The position numbers were made by a program, and so were the translations under genes. The notes beneath the pieces are model-generated. The model did no database searches. It was not told where the DNA came from and saw only the letters and a list, made by a program, of their open reading frames with translations. From Herbidospora mongoliensis (lineage in GTDB: Bacteria; Actinomycetota; Actinomycetes; Streptosporangiales; Streptosporangiaceae), in NCBI RefSeq assembly GCF_001570545.1, contig NZ_BBXD01000019.1:267123-331122 (forward strand): DNA of 64,000 nt. Direction: 5' to 3'. Below are positions 18,100-27,395 of this stretch, piece by piece (within the stretch, counting starts at the first letter, position 1; each line of letters starts with the position of its first letter).

Positions 18100-18851
18100 T
18101 TGTGCGCGACCGCGAATATGCGGCGGAAGGGGAATGGGGTGCCGTAGTCACGCCGGGGATAGGCCTCGCCGAGCACCCGCCCGGCGTCGGCGAGGAACGC
18201 CTCGCGGCGCTCCGGGTCCAGCCGGGTCAGCATGGGCCGCAGCGCGGTTCCGGTGACCCAGCGGAGCACCGCGTCGTCGCCGGGGAGCACGTGTATATAG
18301 GTGGTCTCCCACGCGTCGACCGTCAGGCCCGCGCCGGACAGCAGCTCCAGATACTCCCCGGCGTCGTCGACCGGGTCGCGCCAGGCGAGGTCGGCCAGCT
18401 CGGAGGCCCATTCGGAGCTCTGGCAGAGCTCGCGGACGACCTGATGGCTGGGCGCGGTGAAGTTCCCCGGCACCTGGAACGCCAGCCAGCCGCCCGGGTT
18501 CAGCTCCCCGGCCCAGCGGGTGAGCAGCTCGCGGTGCTCGGGCACCCACTGGAGCAGCGCGTTCGACACGATCACGTCGACCGGCTCGGCGGGCCGCCAG
18601 TCACGCACGTCGGCGACCTCGAAAGTGGCGCCTTCCGGGGCCTTGGCGATCATCTCCGGCGAGGAGTCGATGCCGTGGACGCGGGCGTCCGGCCAGCGCC
18701 GGGCCAGCGACACGGTCAGCTCACCGGTGCCACAGCCCAGGTCGACGACGTGACTGGGGTTCTCGGCCGCGATCCGGCCGGTGAGCTCGTAGAACGGGCG
18801 GGAACGCTCGTCGGCGTACCGCCCGTAGACGGTGGGGTCCCACGTGGTCAT
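18096..18851 (-). CDS. tam: Trans-aconitate 2-methyltransferase
   Basis: The 251-residue SAM-dependent methyltransferase starts MTTWDPTVYGRYADERSRPF, the Tam signature. It has VVDLGCGTGELTVSLARRWP (about 36-55) as the SAM-binding motif. Tam methylates trans-aconitate, which forms from cis-aconitate and inhibits aconitase. It is divergent from a MarR regulator across an intergenic region with three inverted repeats. This matches the tam/tamR arrangement described in Streptomyces, where the regulator responds to citrate-related ligands and oxidative stress. Confidence 0.9.
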   Translation of the reverse strand: MTTWDPTVYGRYADERSRPFYELTGRIAAENPSHVVDLGCGTGELTVSLARRWPDARVHGIDSSPEMIAKAPEGATFEVADVRDWRPAEPVDVIVSNALLQWVPEHRELLTRWAGELNPGGWLAFQVPGNFTAPSHQVVRELCQSSEWASELADLAWRDPVDDAGEYLELLSGAGLTVDAWETTYIHVLPGDDAVLRWVTGTALRPMLTRLDPERREAFLADAGRVLGEAYPRRDYGTPFPFRRIFAVAHK

Positions 18852-18874
18852 GGCCGCGCCTCCGGCACGAAGTT

Positions 18875-18925
18875 ATCTCTCGACATAGAGATACTTGATA
18901 TCAAGAGAGATGTCTTGACGTCAAG
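18875..18925. promoter_or_regulatory. Palindrome cluster in the tam-tamR intergenic region
   Basis: Two perfect 12-bp palindromes, CTTGATATCAAG (18894-18905) and CTTGACGTCAAG (18914-18925), have centres 20 bp apart, two helical turns. A third repeat, ATCTCT-N6-AGAGAT, occupies 18875-18892. These are the likely MarR-family (TamR) operators for both divergent promoters. Confidence 0.75.
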
Positions 18926-18945
18926 AAAAGCTAGACTCGTCATCC

Positions 18946-19455
18946 ATGAGCTCAGCCGAGGATGAGGTCGACCGGCTTGTCGCGGCCTGGCGGCAGGAGC
19001 GCCCCGACCTCGACGTGACGCCGTTGCAGGTGCTGAGCCGCGTGTCGCGGCTGAGCCGGCACCTGGAGCGGGCCAGGCGGGCGTCCTTCGCCGAACACGG
19101 GCTGGAGCCGTGGGAGTTCGACGTGCTCACGGCGCTGCGCAGGGCCGGCGCGCCTTATGTGATGAGTCCGGGCGCGTTGCTGCGGGCCACTTTGGTGACG
19201 TCCGGGACGATGACGAACCGCATCGACCGGCTGACCGCCGCCGGGCTCGTCACCCGCAACCCCGACCCCGACGACCGGCGCGGCGTGCTGGTGCGGCTGA
19301 CCGCCAACGGCCTCAGTCGCGTGGACGCGGCCTTCGCCGACCTGCTCAGGCGGGAACAGGAGCTGCTCGCCGCCCTCGGCCGGCAGCAGCAACTCGACCT
19401 CTCGGGGCTGCTGCGGACCCTTCTGGTGCCCTTCGACACGTCCGACTCCGCGTAG
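18946..19455 (+). CDS. tamR: MarR-family regulator of tam
   Basis: The 169-residue protein has the winged helix of MarR regulators: LEPWEFDVLTALRRAG, SPGALLRATLVTSGTMTNRI, then the wing NPDPDDRRGVLVRLT. Its N-terminus is extended by about 35 residues before the first dimerisation helix, as in the TamR/UrtR/HucR group. It lies head-to-head with tam and shares the palindromic intergenic region, so by position and family it should repress tam, the following VOC gene and itself. The exact ligand is not readable from sequence. Confidence 0.82.
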   Translation: MSSAEDEVDRLVAAWRQERPDLDVTPLQVLSRVSRLSRHLERARRASFAEHGLEPWEFDVLTALRRAGAPYVMSPGALLRATLVTSGTMTNRIDRLTAAGLVTRNPDPDDRRGVLVRLTANGLSRVDAAFADLLRREQELLAALGRQQQLDLSGLLRTLLVPFDTSDSA

Positions 19456-19506
19456 GTGTGACGGACTAAGACGGGGTTAACCCACCATCTGGTTCCCCTG
19501 AACCCT

Positions 19507-19524
19507 GTGTGATTTATGTCACAC
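19507..19524. promoter_or_regulatory. Perfect CRP-type site upstream of the secreted protease
   Basis: GTGTGA-TTTATG-TCACAC is a perfect 18-bp palindrome containing TGTGA-N6-TCACA, the CRP/FNR-family consensus also used by actinobacterial Crp. It lies about 235 bases before the protease start, inside a 300-base gene-free stretch. Confidence 0.65.
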
Positions 19525-19531
19525 CCCTCAG

Positions 19532-19576
19532 GTGGATCGATCCACAGGGTGACTGATCGGCATACCCCTCGATCAG
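19532..19576 (+). other. Palindrome and hairpin in the protease leader region
   Basis: GTGGATCGATCCAC (19532-19545) is a perfect palindrome. CTGATCG (19553-19559) pairs with CGATCAG (19570-19576) around a ten-base loop. Both lie in the gene-free stretch 19456-19758, just downstream of the CRP-type site, so they could be operators or structure in the 5' leader. No known riboswitch pattern was recognised. A frame open through this stretch lacks a start with a ribosome-binding site. Confidence 0.5.
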
Positions 19577-19758
19577 CGGAAATAACGGAATCTTCACAGG
19601 AATCCCACAGGTTTGCAGCAACTTCCAACATCCCAGCCGCCTCAGGCAGTTGGTCCTTTTGCTTTCACACCTTCATTCCGTCTTATAGCTTTCTGATCGT
19701 TCCTTTACTGACGCATGGGGCGCAAGTGACGTCCCACGACAGACCTGGGGAGATCCAC

Positions 19759-21276
19759 ATGAAGCGCACGTTCATTCTGGGCGGTCTGAGCGCGGGGCTG
19801 CTTGCCTCCGCGGTCGTTGCCGCCCCGGCACAGGCCGCTGGCGATGTCGCCAGCGACAGCCTTGCCAGCACCAACATCGCTGCCCAGCAGGTCGCGGCCT
19901 TCTGGTACGGCGAGGCGAAAGCCAACCTGATCGGCGCCACCCCGTACAACGTCGAGACGCAGGTCGTCGGCAAGCACGTGTCGACCGGTGGTCCCACCGC
20001 CGACACGAAGCCTGGCGTCGTGCCCGCGATCGGTGACGAGAAGAAGGTCGCCAGCACCTCGAAGAACGTCAACCTGCCCAAGACCACGGGCAAGGTGTTC
20101 TTCATTGGCGCCGACGGCAACCCGCACTGGTGCACCGGCACCTCGCTCCAGAGCGCGTACAAGAACCTCGTCGCCACTGCTGGACACTGTGTCTACGACA
20201 CGACGTCCAACAAGGCCACCCTCGACAAGTGGGTCTTCATCCCCGGTTACTACCAGGGCAAGACCCCGTGGGGCATCTACGTCGGCAAGCAGGCCTTCAC
20301 CCACTACGACTTCGACGTGTACGAGGACGGCGACCGCAACTACGCGTTCGTCAACGTGTACAACGGCGTCCTTCCCGTGGCCGCGTCTTACGACAAGGAC
20401 TACGAGAAGAAGTACGACACGAAGTGGTATGCCGAGAAGAAGCTCGACGAGCTGAAGAACGACAAGACCACCGGCTGGTCGCACCTCAAGATCGAGAAGG
20501 TGGTTGACACCACCAAGATCGGTCCGGACCGCCCGGGCTCGGAGGTCGCTCAGACCTACGTGACGCGTACCACCTTCAAGAACGTCGGTGGCACCAACGC
20601 GAACAACGCCGACTACCCGGGTCCGTTCAAGCCGTTCACCGGCGTGGACCGCAAGACCTACGCGAACGAGACCGAGTACAACCAGGCCAAGTCGTACCAC
20701 CAGGCCGGCCCGAACGGCGAGTCGAAGGACGGCAAGTCCTTCTTCTACACCGAGGGCGAAGGCGCCTCGAAGAAGTTCTACAAGCACACGTACTGGGTCA
20801 AGTACGACGTGGACTACGTCGTCACCGGCAAGGTGCTGTCGATCGGCCTCAAGGACGTCGGTCGCCTCGGTGACAACGTCGGTGGCCAGGGTCTGGCGTA
20901 CAACCAGAAGGTCGGCCAGAGCGTCTACGTCTTCGGCTACCCGAGCGGGAAGCACCCGGACGGCAACCACGCCTACACCGGCCACACCCTGAAGTGGAGC
21001 TACGGCAAGACGTTCGCGGCGAAGGCCGCTGACATCAAGGCCGAAGAGATCATCGGGGTCAAGTCGTCCTTCACGGGCGAGGGCTCGCTGGGCTCGTCGT
21101 GGCTGTCGCAGTACAAGAGCGCCCGTCGTCTCGGCTACCTCAACGGCGTGACCATCGGTGTCGCTGACACCGACGGCAACAAGCGCTACGACACCTCGGT
21201 TTCCCCGTACTTCGACGGTGAGACCTTCGGCGTCTACAAGGTGGCGGCGGCTCTCTGGTCCGGGAAGATCGTCTAA
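19759..21276 (+). CDS. Secreted trypsin-like serine protease with lysine-rich insert
   Basis: The 505-residue protein starts at ATG 19759 after GGGGAGA. It has a classical signal peptide (MKRTFILGG ... VVAAPAQAAG) and then a propeptide-like stretch to about residue 95. The catalytic His is in TAGHCVYD, an acidic DFDVYEDGDRNYAFV strand can supply Asp, and the Ser motif is GEGSLGSSWLS, close to the GxSGS of secreted actinomycete proteases. Between Asp and Ser an insert of roughly 160 residues is rich in Lys, Tyr and Asp (YDKDYEKKYDTKWYAEKK). The function is extracellular protein hydrolysis, with substrate unknown. A bidirectional terminator follows. Confidence 0.8.
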   Translation: MKRTFILGGLSAGLLASAVVAAPAQAAGDVASDSLASTNIAAQQVAAFWYGEAKANLIGATPYNVETQVVGKHVSTGGPTADTKPGVVPAIGDEKKVASTSKNVNLPKTTGKVFFIGADGNPHWCTGTSLQSAYKNLVATAGHCVYDTTSNKATLDKWVFIPGYYQGKTPWGIYVGKQAFTHYDFDVYEDGDRNYAFVNVYNGVLPVAASYDKDYEKKYDTKWYAEKKLDELKNDKTTGWSHLKIEKVVDTTKIGPDRPGSEVAQTYVTRTTFKNVGGTNANNADYPGPFKPFTGVDRKTYANETEYNQAKSYHQAGPNGESKDGKSFFYTEGEGASKKFYKHTYWVKYDVDYVVTGKVLSIGLKDVGRLGDNVGGQGLAYNQKVGQSVYVFGYPSGKHPDGNHAYTGHTLKWSYGKTFAAKAADIKAEEIIGVKSSFTGEGSLGSSWLSQYKSARRLGYLNGVTIGVADTDGNKRYDTSVSPYFDGETFGVYKVAAALWSGKIV

Positions 21277-21331
21277 TCTTCCCCATCGCAATGCCGAGAT
21301 GACTCGGTTGGTGCCCCAAGTCATCTGAAGC

Positions 21332-21374
21332 AAAAGGAAAGAGCCCGGTCGGCCAACCGGGCTCTTCTCCTTTT
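21332..21374. terminator. Bidirectional terminator between protease and ABC-F genes
   Basis: AAGAGCCCGGT (21339-21349) pairs perfectly with ACCGGGCTCTT (21356-21366). The stem is flanked by an A-rich left side and CTCCTTTT on the right, giving U tracts in both directions between convergent genes. Confidence 0.88.
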
Positions 21375-21394
21375 CAGGGACTTTTCAGGAAGCG

Positions 21395-23182
<1,788 letters not shown>

Positions 23183-23198
23183 CGCCTCCCAAGCCTAT

Positions 23199-24074
23199 CT
23201 AGACGATCGCGGCTCCCGGGACCGGTCCGTGAGCGGTCACCGCGTCGCGGCACACCCCGGAGCCCCTAAGTGAGACCACGAGCTCGCGGGCGTGCATCTC
23301 GCTCTCGGCCAGGAACGCGCACGTCGGCCCGGAACCCGAGACGAGCGCGCCGAGAGCGCCCAGCTCACGGCCCTCGTCGAGGGTGCGGTGCAGCGAACGG
23401 CGCAGCATGATGGCGGCGGGCTGAAGGTCGTTCACCAGCGACGCGCCGAGGGCTTCGGCGTTGCCGTCGGCCAGCGCCTTGGTGAGGGATTCGCTCAGCG
23501 TCGGCCAGACGACCTGCTCGCCGGTGGCCTCCCTGATGCGGTCGCACTCGCCGTAGACCTTCGGCGTGGACAGCCCGCCGTCGGCCAGCGCGAACACCCA
23601 GTGGTAGACGCCCGACGTCTCGACCGGGGTCAGGTGCTCCCCCTTGCCGGTGCCGACCGCGGTGCCGCCGAGCAGCGCGAACGGCACGTCGCTGCCGAGC
23701 GTGCCGCCGATCTCCATCAGCTCTTCGGTCGTCCTGCCCAGGTTCCACAGGGCGTTGCAGGCGACGAGCGCGGCGGCGGCGTCGGCGCTGCCCCCGGCCA
23801 TGCCGCCCGCGATCGGGATGTTCTTGACGATCTCCAGCCGCACCCCCCGGCCCGGCGCGAGCGCGTGAGCGGCCCGCACGGCCAGGTTGTCGTCGCCGAG
23901 CGGCACGTCGGCGTGGTCGCAGACCACTTCGACCCGGTCTGACTCCGACGCCGTGACCTCGTCGAACAGCGAGACGGCGTGGAAGACGTTGACGAGGTCG
24001 TGGAATCCGTCGTCGCGGATCGGGCCGACGGAGAGCTGAAGATTGACCTTGGCGGGCACACGCACGGTAATCAC
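23199..24074 (-). CDS. ispE: 4-diphosphocytidyl-2-C-methyl-D-erythritol kinase
   Basis: IspE phosphorylates CDP-methylerythritol in the non-mevalonate isoprenoid pathway. The 291-residue GHMP kinase starts VRVPAKVNLQLSVGP, has the ATP loop PIAGGMAGGSADAAAALVA (about 95-113) and the C-terminal glycine motif ALVSGSGPTCAFL (about 244). The rsmA-ispE order is conserved across actinobacteria, and here the two are 11 bases apart. Confidence 0.95.
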   Translation of the reverse strand: MITVRVPAKVNLQLSVGPIRDDGFHDLVNVFHAVSLFDEVTASESDRVEVVCDHADVPLGDDNLAVRAAHALAPGRGVRLEIVKNIPIAGGMAGGSADAAAALVACNALWNLGRTTEELMEIGGTLGSDVPFALLGGTAVGTGKGEHLTPVETSGVYHWVFALADGGLSTPKVYGECDRIREATGEQVVWPTLSESLTKALADGNAEALGASLVNDLQPAAIMLRRSLHRTLDEGRELGALGALVSGSGPTCAFLAESEMHARELVVSLRGSGVCRDAVTAHGPVPGAAIV

Positions 24075-24085
24075 GTGACGGGAGC

Positions 24086-24928
24086 CTAGCGGCGATGTTC
24101 GGCGATCCGGGCGAAAGCGGCCACGTCGAGCTGCTCGCCCCGCGCCTTCGGGTCGACCCCCGCCTTGACGAGCGCCTCTTCGGCCGCCGCCGGGGAACCG
24201 GCCCAGCCCGCCAGGGCGGCGCGCAGGGTCTTGCGCCGCTGGGCGAACGCGGCGTCGATGGCCGCGAACACGGCCTCCCTGGTGGCGGTGGTGGTGGGGG
24301 GCTCACGACGGACGAGAGAGACGAGGCCGGAGTCGACGTTGGGCGCCGGCCAGAAGACGTTGCGCCCGACGGGCCCCGCGCGGCGGACGTCGGCGTACCA
24401 GGCCGCCTTGACCGAAGGGATCCCGTAGACCCGCGACCCGGGCCGCGCGGCCAGCCGGTCGGCGACCTCGGCCTGCACCATGACCAGGCCCCGGCGCAGC
24501 TCGGGCAGGATCTGCAGCAGGTGCAGCACGACCGGGACCGAGACGTTGTAGGGCAGGTTGGCGACCAGCGCGGTCGGCCGCGACGGCAGATCGCCGGGGG
24601 TGATGCGCAGGGCGTCGCCCAGCACGACCCGCAGCCGGTCGGAGTATTCGGGCAGCATGATCGTGACCGTCTCGGGGAGCTGCCGCGCCAGCACCGGGTC
24701 GATCTCGACCGCGACGACCTCGGCGACCTCAGACAGCAGTGCGAGCGTCAGCGACCCGAGCCCCGGCCCCACCTCGATGACGACGTCGTCTTCGCTGAGC
24801 TCCGCGACCCGGACGATCTTGCGGACGGTGCCGCCGTCGATCACGAAGTTCTGCCCGAGCTTCTTGGTGGGCCGGATGTTCAGTTTCTCCGCAAGCGTGC
24901 GCACCTCAACGGGCCCGAGCAGACTCAT
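24086..24928 (-). CDS. rsmA: 16S rRNA adenine dimethyltransferase KsgA
   Basis: RsmA dimethylates two adjacent adenines near the 3' end of 16S rRNA during 30S maturation. The protein (280 residues from ATG 24928) has [13 protein letters not shown] at its start, [16 protein letters not shown] as SAM motif I and the catalytic NLPYN ([13 protein letters not shown]). An upstream in-frame ATG at 24946 gives six more residues. Neither start has a clear ribosome-binding site, and family members usually begin near MSLLGPVEV. The usual upstream partner rpf is displaced 3.7 kb away by an inserted kinase module. Confidence 0.94.
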   Translation of the reverse strand: MSLLGPVEVRTLAEKLNIRPTKKLGQNFVIDGGTVRKIVRVAELSEDDVVIEVGPGLGSLTLALLSEVAEVVAVEIDPVLARQLPETVTIMLPEYSDRLRVVLGDALRITPGDLPSRPTALVANLPYNVSVPVVLHLLQILPELRRGLVMVQAEVADRLAARPGSRVYGIPSVKAAWYADVRRAGPVGRNVFWPAPNVDSGLVSLVRREPPTTTATREAVFAAIDAAFAQRRKTLRAALAGWAGSPAAAEEALVKAGVDPKARGEQLDVAAFARIAEHRR

Positions 24929-25000
24929 GCAACCAGTGTCGGGCATCCGAACGCGTCGATTTACCTGTTCGCGGCCGAGGTGGGCAATCCATGCTGGCGT

Positions 25001-25029
25001 TTGCCCCGAACTCCATATGAACCTTATGA
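25001..25029 (+). promoter_or_regulatory. Candidate promoter of the kinase/FG-GAP operon
   Basis: TTGCCC (25001-25006) and TTATGA (25024-25029) are 17 bases apart in a locally AT-richer stretch, about 30 bases before the kinase ATG. They lie between the divergent rsmA and kinase starts. Confidence 0.4.
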
Positions 25030-25058
25030 ATACGCGCAGGCCGTAGGAGAGCCCTCAG

Positions 25059-27395
25059 ATGCAACCGACCGGCGCCACGCCGCTCCGCCCCGACGATCCC
25101 CCCGAGATCGGCACGTACCGGCTCCTGGGCCGCCTGGGCGAGGGCGGCATGGGAACGGTCTACCTGGCGACCGCGGGCGAGCGGCTGGTCGCCCTGAAGG
25201 TGGTCCGCTCCACGCTGGCCGACGACGCCTTCGCGGCGCGCTTCCACGGGGAGGTCGAGAACGCGCGGAAGGTGGCGTCGTTCTGCACGGCGCAGGTGCT
25301 CGACAACGGGAACACCGCCGACGGCCGGCCGTACATGGTGACCGAATACATCGCCGGCACACCCCTGAACAGGCAGATCACCGAATCGGGCCCCCTCGAC
25401 GCGGGACCGCTCCACGGTGTGGCCCTGGGCGTGGCCGCGGCGCTCGCCGCCATCCACGTGGCCGGGCTGGTGCACCGCGACCTGAAACCGGCGAACGTGA
25501 TGCTGTCCCTGTCCGGCCCCCGGGTGATCGACTTCGGCATCGCCCGCGCACTGGACGCCTCCCACGACTTCACCCAGGCCGGAGAGCTCCTGGGCAGCCC
25601 CGGCTGGTGGGCGCCCGAGCAGGTGCGCGGCGAACCGGTCACCCCGTGGACCGACATCTTCGCCTGGGGCTGCCTGGTCGCCTACGCCGGCACCGGCCGG
25701 CACCCGTATGGCCAGGGCAACATGATGACCCTGGCGGCCCGCGTCCTGAACGGCCGCCCGGACCTGGGCTCCCTGCCCTCACCTCTGAACGACCTGGTCA
25801 AGCAGGCGACCGACCCCGACCCCACCCGCCGCCCCACCGCCCAGGACCTGCTGATCGCCCTGGTCGGCGGCGCCCTCCCCCCGGTCTCGGCCCGCGCCCC
25901 GGAAACACCCCGGGCGGAACCGCTGATGCCGGTCGAAGAACTCAACCGGACGCTGCAGGAGACCTTCCCCGCCGACGAACCCGAGGACGGCCCAGCCGAC
26001 CCGCCACCTTCCGAGGAAGCGCCCTCAGCCATCGAGGTGGCCGTTGCTGATCAGGCTCCGGACTCCGGCGAACGAGCCGACCGCGCCGCCGCCTTCACCT
26101 CCGACGACCCGGACTCCGACGAACAGGCAGACCGCACCACCACCTTCGCCGTCACCGGCGGGGGGACGGGCTCCAGAGAACCCGCCGACCGCGCCTCCGA
26201 CAAGGCGACCGGTTCCGCCGAACCTGCCGACCAAGCTTCGGATTCAGGTGAGCGGGCCGACCGCACCGCGACCTTCGCCACCACGGACAAGGGCACCGAC
26301 ACCGGCGAACCCACCTCCGGCAAGGCGACTAACTCCGCCGACTCTGCCGAGCAGACCGCCGCTGACCAGGGCGCCAGTTCCGCCGAACCCGCAGATCTCG
26401 CTGCTGACCATGTTCCAGGCTCCGGCGAACGAGCCGACCGCATCGCCGTTCTCGCTTCCGCTGAGCAGGTTCCGAGCTCCCATGAGCGGGCTGACCGCAC
26501 TGCGGTCCTCGCCGCCGCTGACGAGATTCCGAGCTCTGATGAGCGGGCCGACCGCACTGCCGTCCTCGCCTCAGCTGATCAGGTTCCGAACTCCGGTCAG
26601 CGAGCCGATCGCACCGCTGCCTTCGCTCCCACAGACAAGGGCGCCGATACCAGCGAACCGGCCGACCGCACCGGTGCCTTCGCCGCCGTCGACAAGGACG
26701 GGGCTTCCGGCGAAATCGCCACTTCTGACGTTCCGCGGATCGATCGCACTGCCGTCTTCGCCGCCGCGGATGGCGGCGCGGCCTCCGGCGAGCCGGTAAC
26801 CGCCTCCGCCGCTCCGGCGTCAAGCGCCGACGCGTCGACCGCGGCGATCTCCGACGCGGAAAGCGGCGCGCCTCTCGACGAGGTCCCTCTGGTCAGGCCG
26901 CCGCGGTCGCGTTCCGACCGTTGGCTGATCGCGGCCGTCGTCGTCTTCGCCGCCTTCGTCGTTTCGGTCGGCGTGCTCATCGTGTCCGGTGACAACGCGC
27001 CGCGCACCGCCGTCCAGATCGCCGCTCAGCAGGCCGCCGACGGCGATGTCGCCAAGCGGGTCACCGTCGGCGCGGGGTTCGGGGTCGACCTGGTCGTCAC
27101 CCGGGATCCGCAGTGCGGTCTCCAGGACTTCGAAGGGGTCACGGCCTCAGCGGGTGCGTTCTGCGTGATCCCGTGGAGCATGGTCAACACCGGTGGCGAG
27201 CTGGCCGCGATCGCCGCCGCGCCGGTCCTGCTCGACGACTCGGGCGTCACCCACCAGCCCCACCGGCTGTCCACACCGCTGCCGAGCGGGCTGCGTCCGG
27301 GTGGGCGCTCCGACGGCATGCTCGTGTTCGATCTCCCCGACGACCGCAGCCCCGCCCGGCTCCAGTTCGGCGGCGGACTGGAGGTAGCTCTATGA
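25059..27395 (+). CDS. Transmembrane Ser/Thr protein kinase with repetitive linker
   Basis: The 778-residue protein has a PknB-type kinase domain at 18-270: LGEGGMGTVYL glycine loop at 26-36, Lys 47, HRDLKPAN at 139-146, DFG at 158-160, APE at 185-187, and Thr 172 in the activation loop. A disordered linker (about 275-620) contains nine copies of an AD-R-x-x-x-[F/L] motif. One membrane helix (622-643) and a 135-residue outer domain follow. The outer domain reads like a DUF4352-type beta sandwich (GVDLVVTRDPQCGLQDF ... VNTGGE). Outside sensing and inside phosphorylation are expected. The stop overlaps the next gene as ATGA. AGGAG precedes the ATG. Confidence 0.88.
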   Translation: MQPTGATPLRPDDPPEIGTYRLLGRLGEGGMGTVYLATAGERLVALKVVRSTLADDAFAARFHGEVENARKVASFCTAQVLDNGNTADGRPYMVTEYIAGTPLNRQITESGPLDAGPLHGVALGVAAALAAIHVAGLVHRDLKPANVMLSLSGPRVIDFGIARALDASHDFTQAGELLGSPGWWAPEQVRGEPVTPWTDIFAWGCLVAYAGTGRHPYGQGNMMTLAARVLNGRPDLGSLPSPLNDLVKQATDPDPTRRPTAQDLLIALVGGALPPVSARAPETPRAEPLMPVEELNRTLQETFPADEPEDGPADPPPSEEAPSAIEVAVADQAPDSGERADRAAAFTSDDPDSDEQADRTTTFAVTGGGTGSREPADRASDKATGSAEPADQASDSGERADRTATFATTDKGTDTGEPTSGKATNSADSAEQTAADQGASSAEPADLAADHVPGSGERADRIAVLASAEQVPSSHERADRTAVLAAADEIPSSDERADRTAVLASADQVPNSGQRADRTAAFAPTDKGADTSEPADRTGAFAAVDKDGASGEIATSDVPRIDRTAVFAAADGGAASGEPVTASAAPASSADASTAAISDAESGAPLDEVPLVRPPRSRSDRWLIAAVVVFAAFVVSVGVLIVSGDNAPRTAVQIAAQQAADGDVAKRVTVGAGFGVDLVVTRDPQCGLQDFEGVTASAGAFCVIPWSMVNTGGELAAIAAAPVLLDDSGVTHQPHRLSTPLPSGLRPGGRSDGMLVFDLPDDRSPARLQFGGGLEVAL
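26070..26768 (+). repeat. In-frame repeat array encoding E-R-A-D-R-T-A-x-[F/L] motifs
   Basis: Kinase residues 338-570 contain nine degenerate units with period mostly 19-29 residues. Seven have Thr in the fixed place (T360, T403, T481, T500, T519, T538, T564), one has Ala and one Ile. The central units (about 455-520) are the most alike, such as ERADRTAVLA twice. Confidence 0.8.

Noticed and set aside
19456..19758. A c-di-AMP (ydaO) riboswitch before the exported protease
   Set aside because: Such elements often precede wall hydrolases in actinobacteria, but the conserved blocks could not be found here by eye. A covariance-model search would be decisive.
19705..21333. A 542-codon open frame antisense to the secreted protease
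   Set aside because: Composition is Val/Leu/Arg-biased with no recognisable motif. The plus strand has a signal peptide and catalytic motifs.
26044..26799. A second open frame over the kinase repeat array
   Set aside because: It exists because the array is repetitive and GC-rich. It is almost only Pro, Arg, Thr and Ser and lies inside a continuous kinase frame.
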